This document shows positions 27,556 to 36,640 of a DNA stretch of 64,000 bases, piece after piece; position 1 is the stretch's first letter, and every line of letters starts with the position of its first letter. A program made the position numbers and the translations under genes. Source of the stretch: Bdellovibrio bacteriovorus. Lineage in GTDB: Bacteria > Bdellovibrionota > Bdellovibrionia > Bdellovibrionales > Bdellovibrionaceae. The notes beneath the pieces were generated by a model that was not told where the DNA came from, did no database searches, and was given only the letters and a program-made list of their open reading frames with translations. The DNA lies in the NCBI RefSeq assembly GCF_001592745.1, contig NZ_LUKD01000001.1, positions 1,260,848-1,324,847 of the forward strand, read 5' to 3'.

Positions 27556-28305
27556 ATGAACAAGACCTCAGAATTTTTATTGAACGAATACCAACGCCGA
27601 AGATCCAGTTCGCCGGAGCTAACCAATGCTCAATTCGCAAGAATCCTGGGCATTCCTTCCAGCCGTTTGAGTGACTATATCAATGGTCGCCGCATCATGA
27701 CCCAAGCCGTGGGCCGTCAAGTTATCAAGGGCCTAGGCATGGCGGACACTGATTTTGAGCATCTAAAAAATCTGATCGAATTTGATAAGCGCAAAGTTAA
27801 AACACTTCTTCCTGAAGGCCAGTTGAAAGAAGATGAATTTGGAGTGATCTGTGATTGGTATCACTTCGCTATTCTTGCATTGGTTCCTGTTAAAACATTC
27901 CAACCCAACGCAAACTGGATCGCCGATCGCCTGAACATTCCTTTGGAAGTCGCTAGTGCGGCAATTGATCGCCTGTGCCGACTTGGTCTTCTGATTGTTG
28001 AAGATGGAAAATTCACGGTCACCAAGAAACAGCTTGAGACAACACATAACATTCCTTCTGAATCTTTGCGCCGTTCGCATAAACAATCCATCACGCAAGT
28101 TTTGGATAACATGGACCGCATTCCTTTGGATTTGCGTGACGTAACGTCCATCACCTTCCCGATGAATCGTAAAAAAATTCCGGAAGCAAAAAGATTGATT
28201 CGCAACTTCCGCCGTAAAATGGCGACCTTGATGACTCAAGGACCTAAAACGGATGTTTACAACTTGAATGTGCAACTATTCCCCGTCACGAAGGTGGGCA
28301 AATGA
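27556..28305 (+). CDS. TIGR02147-family regulator
   Basis: A 249-residue member of a family expanded in Bdellovibrio and Fibrobacter. The N terminus is a helix-turn-helix (SSPELTNAQFARILGIPSSRLSDYINGRR in overlapping parts), followed by the hallmark DWYHFAILALV and a winged-helix-like segment (IADRLNIPLEVASAAIDRLCRLGLL). The C-terminal domain is of unknown role. It overlaps the next, exported, protein by four bases (ATGA), so the pair is co-translated. It probably regulates its own operon or a signal linked to the exported product, but this is not shown. Confidence 0.85.
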   Translation: MNKTSEFLLNEYQRRRSSSPELTNAQFARILGIPSSRLSDYINGRRIMTQAVGRQVIKGLGMADTDFEHLKNLIEFDKRKVKTLLPEGQLKEDEFGVICDWYHFAILALVPVKTFQPNANWIADRLNIPLEVASAAIDRLCRLGLLIVEDGKFTVTKKQLETTHNIPSESLRRSHKQSITQVLDNMDRIPLDLRDVTSITFPMNRKKIPEAKRLIRNFRRKMATLMTQGPKTDVYNLNVQLFPVTKVGK

Positions 28306-29558
28306 AACTTCTAAAACTACTAACACTTTCCTTGCTTATTACTTCGTCTGCGTGGGCTAACAATTGGTATGACCGCGGGAATGCCGGATTTGCGCTATTC
28401 TGTAGCGACCGGACTCCGCAAGTTCTTGATCTTTACGAAGCTCAACAGCGTGACGGCTACACCATTGTATTTTCCAAACAGTTTGGCGTGATCGAAAAAG
28501 TTTATGACTTGATTTCTCGCTTTGAAAAGTTGGATCCAAAGAGAGCGAACATGTACCGCGCGTGGGCGCAAGAGTTCTTTTCTGAATCCACAGCTTTAAG
28601 TCCTTCTACAGAAATCGTACAAACTCCGGACCTGGGTTATGTATCTCTTCCGCAGGCTTGTCGCTTGGAGCAAGTGGTTTTCCAAAGAAACCCATCGGTT
28701 CTTAATAAGTATCGCTACATCATTAACACCGATCTTTGGAACAAACTCGACACCAATCAACTTGCGGCTTTAGTGCTTCACGAGATTGTCTATCGTGAAT
28801 TCATGAATTCCCGCACGAATGAAATGACGTCCGAACGAATTCGCATGTTTAACGGACTTGTTCATGCGAATAAATTTGCGAGCCTGACGATTCCGGAATA
28901 CGTGTCAATCCTTCAAGAGCTTCACTTCACAACTTACAGCTATAATGGTGTTCTGTTGTCTTTGGGTTCTGCCAATACAGTGGGAGCATGGACGACGAAC
29001 TCGATCCAGTTCCATGCTGACTCGGTTCTAGAAAAAGCGGTCCTTGCGGGCGAACAGGCCTTTGAACTAAATGGTGTTAAATTCGTGTGCTTCCAATCCG
29101 ACATGGATTTGGGTGAAGCGACTTTCCAAGGCTCTGGAAAATTGAAATCTCTTCGTGTCGCGACGGATTTCGCAGCTCAAACGGAATGCGCTCTTCCATT
29201 CATGGAGTACAGCTCCGAGAAGGGACGCTTCACTGTTTCAGGTACTGAATGGACTTTCCATGACAATGGCGCTCCGCTTGTGGTGAAGGGAAGTTTAAGA
29301 CTGACGGAGCAATTGCAAATCAATTACGCCGGCGTGACATATTCATCCTTCTGGAATCCATTCATGCAAAAATCTGTGGAAAGCTTTTTTGAGTTTGATA
29401 CAGACTTGAATTTGCGTGCCTTGGGCCTAGGTGGCGCGGCCTGCAGAAATCCTTTGAACAACTCCGTACAATTTAATCCTAAACCGTACGGCACAGATAC
29501 GATCGTAAGCTTAACAGCTGCGGGTCAATTGGAAATTGAACCGCCCGCTTGTTTCTAA
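28302..29558 (+). CDS. Exported protein paired with the TIGR02147 regulator, HExxxRE motif
   Basis: A 418-residue exported protein (signal peptide about 1-19, ending SAWANN). Around residue 160 it has LAALVLHEIVYREFMN, which resembles a zincin HExxH helix but with Arg-Glu in place of the second His. The C-terminal half is beta-rich with several cysteines. It could be a diverged metalloprotease or a structural relative without metal. It is translationally coupled to the regulator upstream. The stop is two bases from the convergent gshA stop, so there is no room for a separate terminator. Confidence 0.75.
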   Translation: MKLLKLLTLSLLITSSAWANNWYDRGNAGFALFCSDRTPQVLDLYEAQQRDGYTIVFSKQFGVIEKVYDLISRFEKLDPKRANMYRAWAQEFFSESTALSPSTEIVQTPDLGYVSLPQACRLEQVVFQRNPSVLNKYRYIINTDLWNKLDTNQLAALVLHEIVYREFMNSRTNEMTSERIRMFNGLVHANKFASLTIPEYVSILQELHFTTYSYNGVLLSLGSANTVGAWTTNSIQFHADSVLEKAVLAGEQAFELNGVKFVCFQSDMDLGEATFQGSGKLKSLRVATDFAAQTECALPFMEYSSEKGRFTVSGTEWTFHDNGAPLVVKGSLRLTEQLQINYAGVTYSSFWNPFMQKSVESFFEFDTDLNLRALGLGGAACRNPLNNSVQFNPKPYGTDTIVSLTAAGQLEIEPPACF

Positions 29559-29560
29559 TC

Positions 29561-30820
29561 TTACGTTTTATCGCACATACTTGAGGGCTGATATCCTTTG
29601 AAAACGGCATTCAGCTCTTGAGCCTCGTGAGCAATCGCTAACAACCCTAACTTCGCTGTCCAACCATAAACGTTTTCTTGCGGGCATCCCGGCGTATTGA
29701 TCGCTAAATCCGAAACGCAGAGGCGTTTGTAAACCGCTCCTGGGCTATTTAAGCTGTCTGTAGAGCTTTTTTCTGCATGCGTTCTTAAGAAGCCTCCGGC
29801 AAGCTCGCTACCGATCATATAGATCACAGGCTCCGCACTGGCGCCGTCGGCTTGAACCACAGAAGGAATGCCTTCTTGGATGATCACTTCTTCAACGTCG
29901 CGCCCACCTTTTGCCGCTTTCATTTTCTTGCGAGATTTGTAAGACCACTCTTTAACTTCCGCACCCGAACCCACACGAATCACCGCTAAGCCATAAGTGC
30001 CAGCATTGTTTTTTACGAACACAAAAGGTTCTTGAGTGATTCCACGCTTTTGATATTCCGCTTTTAAGTGTGCAAGCATCGCGTCCACTCTGGCGGCAAG
30101 CTCTTCACGGCTTTTTTCATCACCGATATCAAAGTGCTCGAAAAGTTCAGTTTCCACACGAAGTAAGAACGGATCAATCTTAGTGATTGCTGCGAATTCA
30201 TTTACAAGTTCGTTGTAATACTTAAAGTAAGTGCTTTTCTTACGCTGATACCACCCTAGCTCTCGCGGTGGATTCATTGGGAAGTCCGTGACGGTTTTTG
30301 CCCATTCTTCATAAGCTTCAGAGAAGTCGTTGTTGCTGATGATAAGATCGGGCTTGAAAGTTTTTAATAGCTCCCCGTCCTTCAAAGCAGAGTGCACGAT
30401 TACTTCGTTACCTGCGGAACTTGTCAGCTTCAACGGCTCCGGCAATTCGCGAGGAATTGCAACCTTCACGGTGCGACCACCTGCTTCGATGAGATTACGG
30501 ATCGTGTGTACGTTTTCCCAATAGAAAGCGTTATTCGTGTGCTCTTCTGTCACAAGCATGATGCTTTTCACATCGGCACCATAGTGCTTCACAATGTACT
30601 TATTCATCAACGCAATCGAAGTCTCTTTGTCCGTTGGGCAGATGTTGTTAAACCCCGCTGGAAAGATATTCGCATCAACGTTAGACACTTTGTATCCAGA
30701 ATCGCGGATGTCGTAACTTGAATAAATAGGATATGAAAGATTCGCCGTCTTTGAAGAAAACCAAGCGCAAATTTCATTCATGTTGGCGAGAGTTTGTTTA
30801 TGTAGCGTGAGTTTCGCCAT
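29561..30820 (-). CDS. gshA: Glutamate-cysteine ligase, proteobacterial GshA family
   Basis: First enzyme of glutathione synthesis: ATP-dependent joining of Cys to the gamma-carboxyl of Glu. The 419-residue product matches the proteobacterial form (PF08886/TIGR02049), not the E. coli type, with landmarks NFSEAYEEW-like (NNDFSEAYEEW), VFVKNNAGTYGLAVI and MIGSELAGGFLRTH. The ATG has AAGGAG upstream. It follows the TPR lipoprotein gene by 23 bases on the same strand and may be read from the ArsA-like operon. No gshB is in the window. Confidence 0.9.
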   Translation of the reverse strand: MAKLTLHKQTLANMNEICAWFSSKTANLSYPIYSSYDIRDSGYKVSNVDANIFPAGFNNICPTDKETSIALMNKYIVKHYGADVKSIMLVTEEHTNNAFYWENVHTIRNLIEAGGRTVKVAIPRELPEPLKLTSSAGNEVIVHSALKDGELLKTFKPDLIISNNDFSEAYEEWAKTVTDFPMNPPRELGWYQRKKSTYFKYYNELVNEFAAITKIDPFLLRVETELFEHFDIGDEKSREELAARVDAMLAHLKAEYQKRGITQEPFVFVKNNAGTYGLAVIRVGSGAEVKEWSYKSRKKMKAAKGGRDVEEVIIQEGIPSVVQADGASAEPVIYMIGSELAGGFLRTHAEKSSTDSLNSPGAVYKRLCVSDLAINTPGCPQENVYGWTAKLGLLAIAHEAQELNAVFKGYQPSSMCDKT

Positions 30821-30843
30821 GGAATTTCTCCTTCGATCTTTTC

Positions 30844-31968
30844 CTACAGATTAGGATCTTCTTCAGGAACAACTTTGGGAGGAAGAGGTATAGGCGACTT
30901 CTGTTCCTCTGGCAAGAGAGAGTCGGGTTTGACTCGCCCTGCTCGTTTGATGCTGTTCAATCGTTGTGATTCTTCAGTGAGCGACATCGTTTCGCCACTG
31001 CCGTATAAAACATTATCTAATTTCTTTCTAACTTCAGCTAGATAGCCGAAAAAGTTTTTCTCGTACGTCGTTTCTTTCTGGCCAAGAATAGGCTTATAAA
31101 GCTCCGCTTGATCCATCAAGTCTAAAAGATCCCCACCCAAGCGACTTTGTACGTCACGATTTTTTGAGGACTCTACTAATGTAAATAAATCGCGATACAC
31201 GTTTTGAAGCTCTTCTTGCGCACGCAGCGACCAAGTTTCATCGTTTTGCTTCATAGCCTTAAATAAATACACCTGAATCCATCTTTGACCTTGTGCGAAC
31301 TCCGAAAAGTTTTCTTCAGAAATCTGGTTTGTCGAGACAAGGCCCATCTGGAAATAAGTTTTCGCCAACCATCCTGGTTGAAGTTGCGGACGCTGTTCTT
31401 GAAGTACCTTCGCAATTCCCTTATCGGCCTGTCCAAGATAATCCACGGTCTCTTGTTCACGTCCCTGACGACCATAGATCGCTGCCAAGCGCGCGGGAAT
31501 TTCAGCTTCGGCCACTTCCAAAGGTAAATGCTCGCTGAGCTTTCTTGCATCCAGCAGCGCCGCGATTGTTTTTTCATCATCGCCCAAGGCTTCGTAGGTG
31601 AAAGACATTTTGTACAAAGCTAAAGCAGCTATTTGTGGCTGACTTTGAATTGTGCGCAAGTAAACGTCGCGGTAAAGAGAAGCCGCTTGTTGATATTCTT
31701 CCATGCCGTCCAATGCTTCTGCTTCACCCAAGCGTGCCGCTTGATAAAAAGAAGATTGTTGGTGACGACCATAGAAGTCCTTAAAAAGAATCTGCGCCTC
31801 TTTGAATCTTCCTTTTTCAAGAACTCTTTCCGCATTTTTAAGTTCGGCTTCTTCAGCCGCTCTTTTGGCAAGGATGACGGCTTGTTCGTCTTCGGTGGCA
31901 GAGCGTTTACCTAAAATAGTTGCACACCCCGCAAGCATGAACGGTAAAAGGATCAAATATTTTTTCAT
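30844..31968 (-). CDS. TPR lipoprotein
   Basis: A 374-residue lipoprotein: lipobox LAGC (C15), then about 300 residues of TPR-like helical repeats (for example VLEKGRFKEAQILFKDFY and ALYKMSFTYEALGDDEKTI) and a Pro-rich C-terminal tail. It probably sits in the periplasm as a scaffold, somewhat like outer-membrane assembly lipoproteins such as BamD (similar fold class only). It overlaps the ArsA-like gene at 31965 by four bases and so is co-translated with two cytosolic ATPases. Confidence 0.78.
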   Translation of the reverse strand: MKKYLILLPFMLAGCATILGKRSATEDEQAVILAKRAAEEAELKNAERVLEKGRFKEAQILFKDFYGRHQQSSFYQAARLGEAEALDGMEEYQQAASLYRDVYLRTIQSQPQIAALALYKMSFTYEALGDDEKTIAALLDARKLSEHLPLEVAEAEIPARLAAIYGRQGREQETVDYLGQADKGIAKVLQEQRPQLQPGWLAKTYFQMGLVSTNQISEENFSEFAQGQRWIQVYLFKAMKQNDETWSLRAQEELQNVYRDLFTLVESSKNRDVQSRLGGDLLDLMDQAELYKPILGQKETTYEKNFFGYLAEVRKKLDNVLYGSGETMSLTEESQRLNSIKRAGRVKPDSLLPEEQKSPIPLPPKVVPEEDPNL

Positions 31969-33044
31969 GCTCTCTTTTCCCCTTCGACGATCAACGCACT
32001 TAATTCTTCAAGTCCTTTTAAGTCAGAAATATCTTTTACCAAATCAGGAATACGAAAGACCCGCGCGTCTTTCTTTATGCTGGATTCAAACTTTGAATAA
32101 AGGACTTCCTTCTGATTGTAGTAGCTTCGCATTTGTGAGTACAAGCGAAGGAGTTCTTCATGCCCGTTTTGATCTTTCTGTGCCGAACGGAGGTCTAGCC
32201 AATAAGGAAAAACACGATTCAAAACCACCGTCGTCAGATGATAGCCGCCTTTTTTGATCTCTTTAGAGAAGTACTCCGCTTCTTTTAGTTTCGCTTGGTC
32301 AAACGCCGTCACCAGACAAAAATGAGTTGTCGGCGAAACGAGCATACGATGCACATCGACCGTTCTTTTTAAAAGCTGACTTTGCCATTGTTCGATATTG
32401 AGGAAGAAATCTCCAAGTTCACGAATAAAGTTAGAACCCGTCAGTGTTTCAAGAATTTTTAGAACTTGGCGTGTTCCTGTCTGTAAAAGCTGTCCAAAGA
32501 AGCCGGACTTTTTTCCCTCAGGATCACGGAACCATTTCGCGACACCTTCGTTGAACAAAGCGGACAACTTTTGCGGCGCTTGCAGGAAATCAATCGCATG
32601 TTTCGTCGGTGGCGTATCCAAAATAATCAAATCAAATTGTTTTGATTCATAGACGGAATAAAGTTTTTCAAGGGCCGTGAATTCTTGAGAGCCGCTGAGG
32701 TTTGTTGAAAGCTGTTGGTAAAGACGATTCTGATAAATTTTCTGAACGGCTTCACTTTTCTTAGCTGCTCTGGCCACAAAATCATCAAATGTCTTTTTAT
32801 GATCTATGACCGAGGCGTAAATTTCGCCTTTGAAATTTTGGTTGGGAACTTTGGTGATGTCTTTGGTTCCTTCGATACCCAAAGTTTGCGCCAGGCGCTT
32901 AGCCGGATCAATGGTGAGAACCAAGACTTTCTTTCCTTCTTTTGCCGCAATCACGGCCAATGAAGCCGCAACGGTAGTTTTCCCCACTCCCCCGCTGCCA
33001 ACACAAATGAGCACTTGGGTGTTTTTAAATATCTCTAGACTCAT
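31965..33044 (-). CDS. ArsA/GET3-family ATPase (second of pair)
   Basis: A 359-residue deviant-Walker P-loop ATPase: GSGGVGKTTVAASLAVIAA at the N terminus and VLTIDPAKRLAQTLG, the ArsA/GET3 switch segment, with LIILDTPPTKHAIDFL as the Walker B region. GET3/ArsA proteins deliver tail-anchored membrane proteins or drive arsenite efflux. No ArsB, ArsR or ArsD gene is near, so arsenic resistance is unlikely. The frame opens at 33077, but the ATG at 33044 makes an ATGA overlap with the preceding gene and starts close to the P-loop, so I use it. Confidence 0.85.
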   Translation of the reverse strand: MSLEIFKNTQVLICVGSGGVGKTTVAASLAVIAAKEGKKVLVLTIDPAKRLAQTLGIEGTKDITKVPNQNFKGEIYASVIDHKKTFDDFVARAAKKSEAVQKIYQNRLYQQLSTNLSGSQEFTALEKLYSVYESKQFDLIILDTPPTKHAIDFLQAPQKLSALFNEGVAKWFRDPEGKKSGFFGQLLQTGTRQVLKILETLTGSNFIRELGDFFLNIEQWQSQLLKRTVDVHRMLVSPTTHFCLVTAFDQAKLKEAEYFSKEIKKGGYHLTTVVLNRVFPYWLDLRSAQKDQNGHEELLRLYSQMRSYYNQKEVLYSKFESSIKKDARVFRIPDLVKDISDLKGLEELSALIVEGEKRA

Positions 33045-33907
33045 AAGGTGTCCCCCACTTTTTCTACGAGGGTCCACGGATCGGTTTCAAAAAAAAGTGG
33101 TACTGCTTTCATCGCAGCGGCTTTGGCTTGTGCTTTGTTCCACATTTCTTTTTGATGGGTGATCTGATGCTCAAGGTATTCGGCAAATTTTCCTAAATCG
33201 GAATTTTCGTTCTGGGTGTTTTTGAGCTCTGCTTCGGAAATAGAGGTTTGCACCATCTTATTCACAATCAGGCTTGCTTCAATTGAAAACTCTGCCTTCA
33301 GTCTTTGCAAAAGTTCCGTTGCTTCTTTGACCGGAAGCTCTTCAGGCAAAGTGACAATATGGTATTTAGAAAGATCTGAGTTTCGAAGACATGCATCGAT
33401 ACTACGACTTTGCTCTCCCATCGGACCAAACTGCACGGCTTGCGCCATGCCTTTCGGCGCCTCCAAAAGCGCAATAAAGTGACCCGTTGCAAATGCATCA
33501 ACGACAAGAACATCAAACGGCAACGGAGGTCCGTGCTGTCGAGGCCCACTGGTTACTTTACCTAGGATCGCAAGTTCGGGAAGACCCGGGGCCACGTTGA
33601 TGAACGCGCGCATAACGGCGTTTTCAAAAAAGAGTTTTGCCAGACTTTCCACCTTGATCAGATGGCGTGCGTATTCCTGCAAACAGGCTTCCCCGGTCCA
33701 CAAGGCGACGGATAGATTCTTTTTGATTTCAGTAGGCTTAAAGCCAATGTCCGGAAGATCAAAAAAGTCTTTATAGAAACTTTGATCCCCTAGTTCGACT
33801 AAAAGGACCTTTTTTCCCTCTCGACTTTTCTTGAGAGCCAGGGCCGCCGCGACAACCGACTTTCCCACGCCCCCTTTTCCGGTCACAAAGTGAATCTCTT
33901 GCTTCAT
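33041..33907 (-). CDS. ArsA/GET3-family ATPase (first of pair)
   Basis: A 288-residue ATPase with the N-terminal P-loop GKGGVGKSVVAAALAL and Walker B-like VLVVDAFATGHFIALLEAP; the switch segment reads VLLVELGDQSF, where the paralogue has VLTIDPAKR, so this copy is diverged. The two may form a heterodimer (inference). The frame is open from 33946, but the ATG at 33907 gives a start directly before the P-loop. It heads a likely operon with the second ATPase, the TPR lipoprotein and perhaps gshA, and diverges from tig. Confidence 0.82.
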   Translation of the reverse strand: MKQEIHFVTGKGGVGKSVVAAALALKKSREGKKVLLVELGDQSFYKDFFDLPDIGFKPTEIKKNLSVALWTGEACLQEYARHLIKVESLAKLFFENAVMRAFINVAPGLPELAILGKVTSGPRQHGPPLPFDVLVVDAFATGHFIALLEAPKGMAQAVQFGPMGEQSRSIDACLRNSDLSKYHIVTLPEELPVKEATELLQRLKAEFSIEASLIVNKMVQTSISEAELKNTQNENSDLGKFAEYLEHQITHQKEMWNKAQAKAAAMKAVPLFFETDPWTLVEKVGDTL

Positions 33908-33985
33908 ACGTTCTAAGAGTGTCGCTGACCTCCGAAATATAGGCATTACGCGGTGCGATAGCGTTGCCTTCAGTCAGGGACTCTT

Positions 33986-34015
33986 CTAATATCCATCGGT
34001 TTTTATATTAGGAGA
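33986..34015 (+). promoter_or_regulatory. Small hairpin overlapping the tig ribosome-binding site
   Basis: CTAATAT and ATATTAG pair across 12 bases; the second arm runs into GGAGA, the Shine-Dalgarno of tig. The stem is AT-rich and weak. It could modulate translation with temperature, but this is speculative. Confidence 0.3.
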
Positions 34016-34022
34016 AAAAGAC

Positions 34023-35336
34023 ATGAAATCGAATGTAGAAAAAGTCTCTAATCTTTCCCGCAAATTGAGCATCGAAGTTCCTGCGGCTGCCGTGGCATCA
34101 GCTTTCAATAAAATCTACTCTGGCATCCAAAGAGACGTAACAATCAAAGGGTTCCGCAAAGGTAAAGCGCCTTTGGCAACAATCAAAAGCATTTACGGTG
34201 ACCGCGTAAAACAAGACGTTGTCCAAGAACTTGTTCAAAAACACTACGCGATGGCATTGAGCGAACACAAACTTGAGCCCATCAGCTATCCAGAATTTGA
34301 ATTCGCTGATCCAACAGAGAACAAAGACTTCTCTTTCTCTGCAAACTTTGACGTGCGCCCTGAAATCACTTTGAAAAAGTACGAAGGTTTGGAAGTAGAA
34401 AAAGAAAAGTTCGAACTTGATAATGCAAAAGTAGATCAAGTTTTGGAAAACATCCGTTCTTCACGTGCTACTTTCGAGACAGTGACTGAAGGTCGCGCTG
34501 TTAAAATGGGTGATATCGCAGTTATCGATTTCGAAGGCTTCATGGGTGGCGCGCCACTTGAAAACGGTTCTGGCAAAAACCACCACCTTGAATTGGGCGC
34601 AAAACAATTCATCGAAGGTTTTGAAGAAGGCATCGTAGGAATGAAAGCGGGAGAGACTAAAACTCTTTCTTTGAAATTCCCAGATCCATACCACTCTGCA
34701 GACCTTGCAGGTAAACCGGTAGAATTCAAAGTTACTTTGAACGAAATCAAAGCAAAAGTATTGCCTGAGTTGAACGACGAGTTCATCAAAACTTTGGGCG
34801 GTCCCAGCGATCTAGAAGCTTTGAAAAAGACGATCAAAGAAGATCTTGAACAAACTGAACAAAAACGTATCGACGACGCTTTCAAAAACCGTCTGTTGAA
34901 AGTTTTGGTTAAAGAAAACCCAGTTGAAGTTCCTCCATCTTTGTTGAAAGAACAAAAAGCTTCTTTGGTTGAAGACTTCAAAAAACGCATGACTGAACAA
35001 GGCATGGGTCCGAATGATTTCGCTTCTTACGTTGATAAATGGGACAGTGATTTCGAAAAAACTGCGGCGGAAATGATTCAATCTTCTTTCTTAGTTGATA
35101 CTATTGCGAAGAAACACGATTTGTTCGCGAAGAAAGAAGATCTTGATGCTAAATTTCAAGAGTATGCTCAACAAACGAACATCGAAGAAGCACGCATCCG
35201 TGAATTCTATGGTCGTCCAGAGCAAGCAAGCCGTTTGACTTACATGATCACAGAAGAAAAAGTGATCGATTTCTTGAAAAAATCAGTAAAGGTTAAAGAA
35301 GTACCGGCTGGTTCTTTGAAAGAAGAAGGCAACTAA
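34023..35336 (+). CDS. tig: Trigger factor, ribosome-associated chaperone and prolyl isomerase
   Basis: Binds nascent chains at the ribosome exit tunnel. The 437-residue product has the ribosome-binding domain with the signature KGFRKGKAPLATIK near residue 40, an FKBP-type PPIase domain (GDIAVIDFEGFMGGAPLENGSG, GFEEGIVGMKAGETKTL) and the C-terminal helical chaperone arms. GGAGA precedes the ATG. It stands alone here, divergent from the ArsA-like operon, rather than upstream of clpPX. Confidence 0.96.
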   Translation: MKSNVEKVSNLSRKLSIEVPAAAVASAFNKIYSGIQRDVTIKGFRKGKAPLATIKSIYGDRVKQDVVQELVQKHYAMALSEHKLEPISYPEFEFADPTENKDFSFSANFDVRPEITLKKYEGLEVEKEKFELDNAKVDQVLENIRSSRATFETVTEGRAVKMGDIAVIDFEGFMGGAPLENGSGKNHHLELGAKQFIEGFEEGIVGMKAGETKTLSLKFPDPYHSADLAGKPVEFKVTLNEIKAKVLPELNDEFIKTLGGPSDLEALKKTIKEDLEQTEQKRIDDAFKNRLLKVLVKENPVEVPPSLLKEQKASLVEDFKKRMTEQGMGPNDFASYVDKWDSDFEKTAAEMIQSSFLVDTIAKKHDLFAKKEDLDAKFQEYAQQTNIEEARIREFYGRPEQASRLTYMITEEKVIDFLKKSVKVKEVPAGSLKEEGN

Positions 35337-35357
35337 GCTGACCCTCAAATCTGAAAT

Positions 35358-35386
35358 AAAAAAGGCTCCCCCTGGGAGCCTTTTTT
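35358..35386. terminator. Intrinsic terminator, bidirectional
   Basis: A6GGCTCCC, loop of three, GGGAGCCT6: a 13-bp perfect stem between tig (+) and the convergent LysR gene (-). Confidence 0.93.
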
Positions 35387-36242
35387 ATTTTTCGGGCAAG
35401 ACTTCCAAAAATGCGTCAGCCTGACGGGATAGCTGATGCGCTCCTTTATGAACGACGTACATTTTGTAACGAATCTTTTTGCCTAACTCCTCAAGCTGCG
35501 GGATCACTTTGACCTTAGAATGATAATCCAAAATGAACTCGGGGATAAAGCCTACGCCTAAACCCATTTGTGCCATTGAAACAATCGCTTCCCAGCTTTC
35601 GACCTCTACGCCAATGGCAGGCTCGCTGTGGAACCTCTTTTTGTAAACCTGGCGTAACTCTTCAACACCGGGGCTTTCGCGCGTGACCAGGAACTCTGGC
35701 TTTTTAAAAGACGCTTTGATTTCTGCACTGGTAATGCAGGCAAAACTTCCTTCCCTCAGGAGCTTTCTTTCTAGTCCCGCAAAGTGACCATCATCAATGA
35801 CGATACCCAGTTCCGCGCGACCGCTTTTTACTTCACCTACGATAAATGCGACGTCCCCGATCGTCACGTGCAGTTGAATCTTCGGGTAACGTGTTTTTAA
35901 ATCCTTCAATAGGGAGGGCAGAAGAAATTGCGCCACCGTGGAAGAAGTGGCAAGCGTGACTCTTCCCGCGACTTCACTATTGAGGCTTTGAATCTGATCT
36001 TTAAGAAAATCGATTTGCTTAAAAATGCTTTCTGAATTTTCTACAAGGTATTCGCCTTCTTTTGTGAGTTTGAAAGAATTGCGGCTGTGGATGAGAAGAT
36101 CGCACCCCAAGGACTCTTCAAGCTTGCGAATTGCCTGGCTAATTGCGGACTGGCTGACATTATGAGCTTTCGCTGAAGCGCCCAAGCCGCCAGCTTTTGC
36201 CGCTGATATAAAGTATTTTAAATGGTTTAAATTCAATTCCAT
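35385..36242 (-). CDS. LysR-family transcriptional regulator
   Basis: A 285-residue regulator with an N-terminal winged helix (HLKYFISAAKAGGLGASAKAHNVSQSAISQAIRKLE) and a substrate-binding domain (VTLATSSTVAQFLLPSLLKDLKTRYPKIQLHV...). The arrangement matches LTTR family members that control a divergent target. Here the divergent neighbour is the small exported-protein gene at 36332, with about 90 bases between, which is a possible target. The inducer is unknown. Confidence 0.92.
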   Translation of the reverse strand: MELNLNHLKYFISAAKAGGLGASAKAHNVSQSAISQAIRKLEESLGCDLLIHSRNSFKLTKEGEYLVENSESIFKQIDFLKDQIQSLNSEVAGRVTLATSSTVAQFLLPSLLKDLKTRYPKIQLHVTIGDVAFIVGEVKSGRAELGIVIDDGHFAGLERKLLREGSFACITSAEIKASFKKPEFLVTRESPGVEELRQVYKKRFHSEPAIGVEVESWEAIVSMAQMGLGVGFIPEFILDYHSKVKVIPQLEELGKKIRYKMYVVHKGAHQLSRQADAFLEVLPEK

Positions 36243-36331
36243 AGATTAAGTATTACTTAATATTATATTGAATTTAATGAATTTTACTTATTAGTCTAGT
36301 CGCGTTAGCTTCCGCGCCAACAGGAGATCTT

Positions 36332-36628
36332 ATGAAATCTTTGATGGCTGTAATCACTCTTTTTTCAGTAAATGCTTTTGCTTCTTATCCCCAATGTTCA
36401 ATCAATGGCACGATCGTAGACCTTCTTCCAGAAGTTCATCCGCGTGCCGACATCGCCAGCTATGTGTTTGAAGGCGCGGTTTCTGGTGGCCACGTTCGTA
36501 TTGCTGAAGTTGATGGAAATTATTTTCTATCTATTAGAAAAGACGGACAGTCCGTATTGGTTCAAGGCGAAAATATTAACAACTCATTTGTAATTGCTAA
36601 TACCGAATTCGCTATTCAGTGCCCATAA
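36332..36628 (+). CDS. Small exported protein, upstream of an XRE/TPR regulator
   Basis: A 98-residue protein with a signal peptide (about 1-17, ending NAFAS) and a compact beta-rich domain with two cysteines (PQCSIN near the start, QCP at the end), probably disulfide-linked. No family is recognised. AGGAGA precedes the ATG. The gene at 36641 follows after 12 bases, so they are co-transcribed, the same pairing of exported protein and regulator seen elsewhere in the window but in reverse order. Confidence 0.75.
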   Translation: MKSLMAVITLFSVNAFASYPQCSINGTIVDLLPEVHPRADIASYVFEGAVSGGHVRIAEVDGNYFLSIRKDGQSVLVQGENINNSFVIANTEFAIQCP

Positions 36629-36640
36629 TCAGGTGATCCC

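Noticed and set aside
31965..33907. Arsenic-resistance operon
   Set aside because: Two ArsA-like ATPases are present, but there is no ArsB, ArsC, ArsD or ArsR gene in the neighbourhood.
34436..35005. 189-codon open frame antisense to tig
   Set aside because: A shadow of trigger factor; no start signal and no recognised fold.
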